From positions 22,502 through 86,501 of the forward strand of contig CAUYUJ010002723.1 of the NCBI GenBank assembly GCA_963575745.1: DNA of 64,000 nt, given 5' to 3'. Below, piece by piece: positions 62,382 through 64,000 of this stretch. The notes below the pieces were generated by a model. It did no database searches, was not told the DNA's origin, and saw only the letters and a list, made by a program, of their open reading frames with translations. Each line of letters begins with the position of its first letter. The first letter of the stretch is position 1. The translations under genes were made by a program, and so were the position numbers. This stretch comes from Prorocentrum cordatum. Its lineage: Eukaryota; Sar; Dinophyceae; Prorocentrales; Prorocentraceae.

Positions 62382-63145
62382 GTGCGCTGCGTGCTGCGTG
62401 TTGCGCATCGGGGCAGCTGAGTTGGCGATTCACCGGCGACGTTGTAGCTCCATCCTGAGCCTGTCCCCCCCCGACCCCCCCCGCAGCAGGCCTGCTCCGC
62501 GTTCTCTCCTGTCCACTGGCGGACTGGCCGCCTGTCCACGGTCGCACTCGAGTGTGGGCAGGAGGGGCAGCGGCCAGGCCTCGGCCGCACGAGCCGAGGC
62601 GTGGCTGGCTGCGCGCGGAGCGCGGAGGAGAGGGTCAAGAGGCGAGTGCGGAGGATGCCCTAAGCGAGAAACGCCCAGCACCTGGCTCCATCCACACCCC
62701 TTGGCAGAAGTTCGGGGGCGTCCAAAAGGGCGGGGGGGGGGGCTGGGGCCATGACATCTTCCCAGAGTTCTGTGCATTGCCCATTCTTCCTCTTCTTCTT
62801 CTTCTTCTTCTTCTTCTTCTTCTTCTTCTTTTTCTTTCAATGCATTCCCTGGTCCCCCCCCCTCCTCCACGCACGTGCCTCGGGCCATGATCAGGAGTGG
62901 ATGACCCAAGGGATTCCCGCAACAGGGGTGCCTTTGATTAGAAGTTCATGGGGAGCGCAAAGACATGCATGTGCAGGGGGCGCAGCAGCATGCATTTGCC
63001 TTTCGGTCGCTGCTCGTGTGGCGTTGAGAGAAAACACCCCCGAGCAGATAGAGACCTGAGGACACTCCACTCAGTGCCTCGCGGCACCGTGGCGGATAAT
63101 TGCAAGGACAAGGCATGAACGCGGGGAAGAAGAAGGAGGTGACCA
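62382..63145. other. No gene recognised
   Basis: Unique GC-rich sequence, then a (TTC)n tract at 62783-62838. No supported gene. Confidence 0.4.
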
Positions 63146-63149
63146 GTAC

Positions 63150-63245
63150 GCATCGTGTGTACAGGTGGTGACTCCCTCTCATCGTAGAAGGTATGTCGAC
63201 TCCCTCTCATCGTGTGTACAGGTGGTGACTCCCTCTCATCGTATG
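63150..63245 (+). repeat. GACTCCCTCTCATCGT units, three copies
   Basis: Units at about 63168, 63199 and 63228, two of them joined by GTGTACAGGTGGT. Confidence 0.9.
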
Positions 63246-63595
63246 GCGAGCCCTTCCCGCGGGGCACTTCTCTCCCAGACATCCGCGTCGAGTGCCCCCC
63301 CGGCCCAGAGGCGGCCCCGAAAAAGGCCGAGATCGCGGGAGCATCGCTGGGATGGCCTCGCGGGCGACACTCACGGTGCCGAGGCACGGCGCTCCGTCTG
63401 GACGGCCCCAGGGGTGGCGCAGGATCCTGCAGAGCCAGGGCTGCACCGATCGGTGGTTCAAAGATGGGGTCCTCAGGGGTGGGGTCCGAAGGATACGAAG
63501 GGGTCCAAGGGTGGATCTGCACCGTTGGAGGCACCTCGTCCATAGGATCCCATCCCTCAGGTCCCCACCTTTGAGCCACCAAACTGACGCGGGCT
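63246..63595. other. No gene recognised
   Basis: Unique sequence. Open frames on both strands without a domain. Confidence 0.4.
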
Positions 63596-63599
63596 AGGG

Positions 63600-63690
63600 C
63601 GCAGGATCCTGCAGGATCCTTTGGGATCGTGCAGGCTCCTCCAGGACCGTGTACAGCCTGACTGACCCGAATTTGCAGTGACCCGGGTCA
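63600..63690. repeat. AGGATCCTGCAGGATCCT palindrome and GACCCGGGT motif
   Basis: Perfect 18-bp palindrome at 63603-63620 followed by CTGACCCGAATTTGCAG and TGACCCGGGTCAGTGG. Same pairing as at 37111-37335. Confidence 0.85.
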
Positions 63691-63937
63691 GTGGATCCCA
63701 GAAAGGGTGAAAAGTTGGTCGCCGGGACGGGGGAGGCTGGGCTCAGGGGGGGCGGGGCGCACCGACCCCAAATCGCCCTCTCATCGCCGATATGGGGCAC
63801 CGCAGCCCCACCCCGCCCGGAAAAGTGCACATGTCCGATCGGGGCACGGGCCGATCCATCGGCGATCGATCCAACGGCGATGCATCGCCCGTTTGGGATC
63901 GATGCTGCCTCCGCCTGAGCCGGTCCCTCCTTGACCT

Positions 63938-64000
63938 GAGGAGAGGAGGAGGAGGAGGTGGAGGAGGAGGAGGAGGAGGAGGAGGAGGAGGAGGAGGAGG
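63938..64000. repeat. (GGA)n tract at the window edge
   Basis: GGA triplets running off the window. Confidence 0.95.

Noticed and set aside
63150-63245. CRISPR-like repeats
   Set aside because: Three directly joined short units with no spacers of constant length; a simple tandem repeat in a eukaryote.

Overview
The window looks like nuclear DNA of a core dinoflagellate, with a Prorocentrum-like genome my best guess at genus level. The evidence is a perfect 22-nt dinoflagellate spliced-leader relic (55824-55845, minus strand), very GC-rich codon use, few genes, and a dense load of retroelements, trinucleotide tracts, minisatellites and foldback elements. No bacterial gene organisation, rRNA, tRNA or CRISPR array is visible. 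No complete, clearly functional host gene is present.

Layout. 0.2-2.1 kb: degenerate GACGGCC minisatellites around an inverted TATG/CATA microsatellite. 2.88-3.47 and 13.85-16.48 kb: a tandem repeat of about 1.3 kb, split by a 10.4-kb tyrosine-recombinase (DIRS/PAT-type) retrotransposon at 3470-13851. That element has split direct repeats (A1...B1-A2...B2), a small transmembrane ORF, a gag-like ORF and a long pol with reverse transcriptase, RNase H, a DnaJ J-domain, an Arg/Ser-rich region, an unknown helical domain and a tyrosine recombinase. 17.2-19.2 kb: a 0.45-kb tandem repeat and long TCC/CAT tracts. 19.2-24.7 kb: a decayed plus-strand LINE (coiled-coil ORF1, APE endonuclease, RT). 24.8-26.0 kb: a second, 5'-truncated LINE. 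26-33.3 kb: small inverted-repeat elements, minisatellites and a degenerate satellite. 33.95-34.64 kb: a third LINE 3' end. 34.8-42.6 kb: minisatellites, hairpin repeats and about 2 kb of CA-rich microsatellite.

44.1-50.6 kb: a minus-strand LINE (coiled-coil ORF1, endonuclease, RT, zinc knuckle, RNase H, C-terminal zinc finger), broken by frameshifts. 52.4-52.9 kb: an RRM (poly(A)-binding-protein-like) fragment with one stop codon. 53.8-55.8 kb: a minus-strand processed retrogene that begins at the spliced-leader relic and lies between two TCC tracts. 56-64 kb: foldback elements, two families of terminal-inverted-repeat elements, minisatellites and a possible beta-propeller exon.

How it fits together: almost everything recognisable is retroposition or its products. 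The most unusual object is the DIRS-type element carrying a J-domain between RNase H and recombinase, with a TGATG stop-start junction joining a membrane-protein ORF to gag. All function assignments come from reading motifs by eye; no database search was run.
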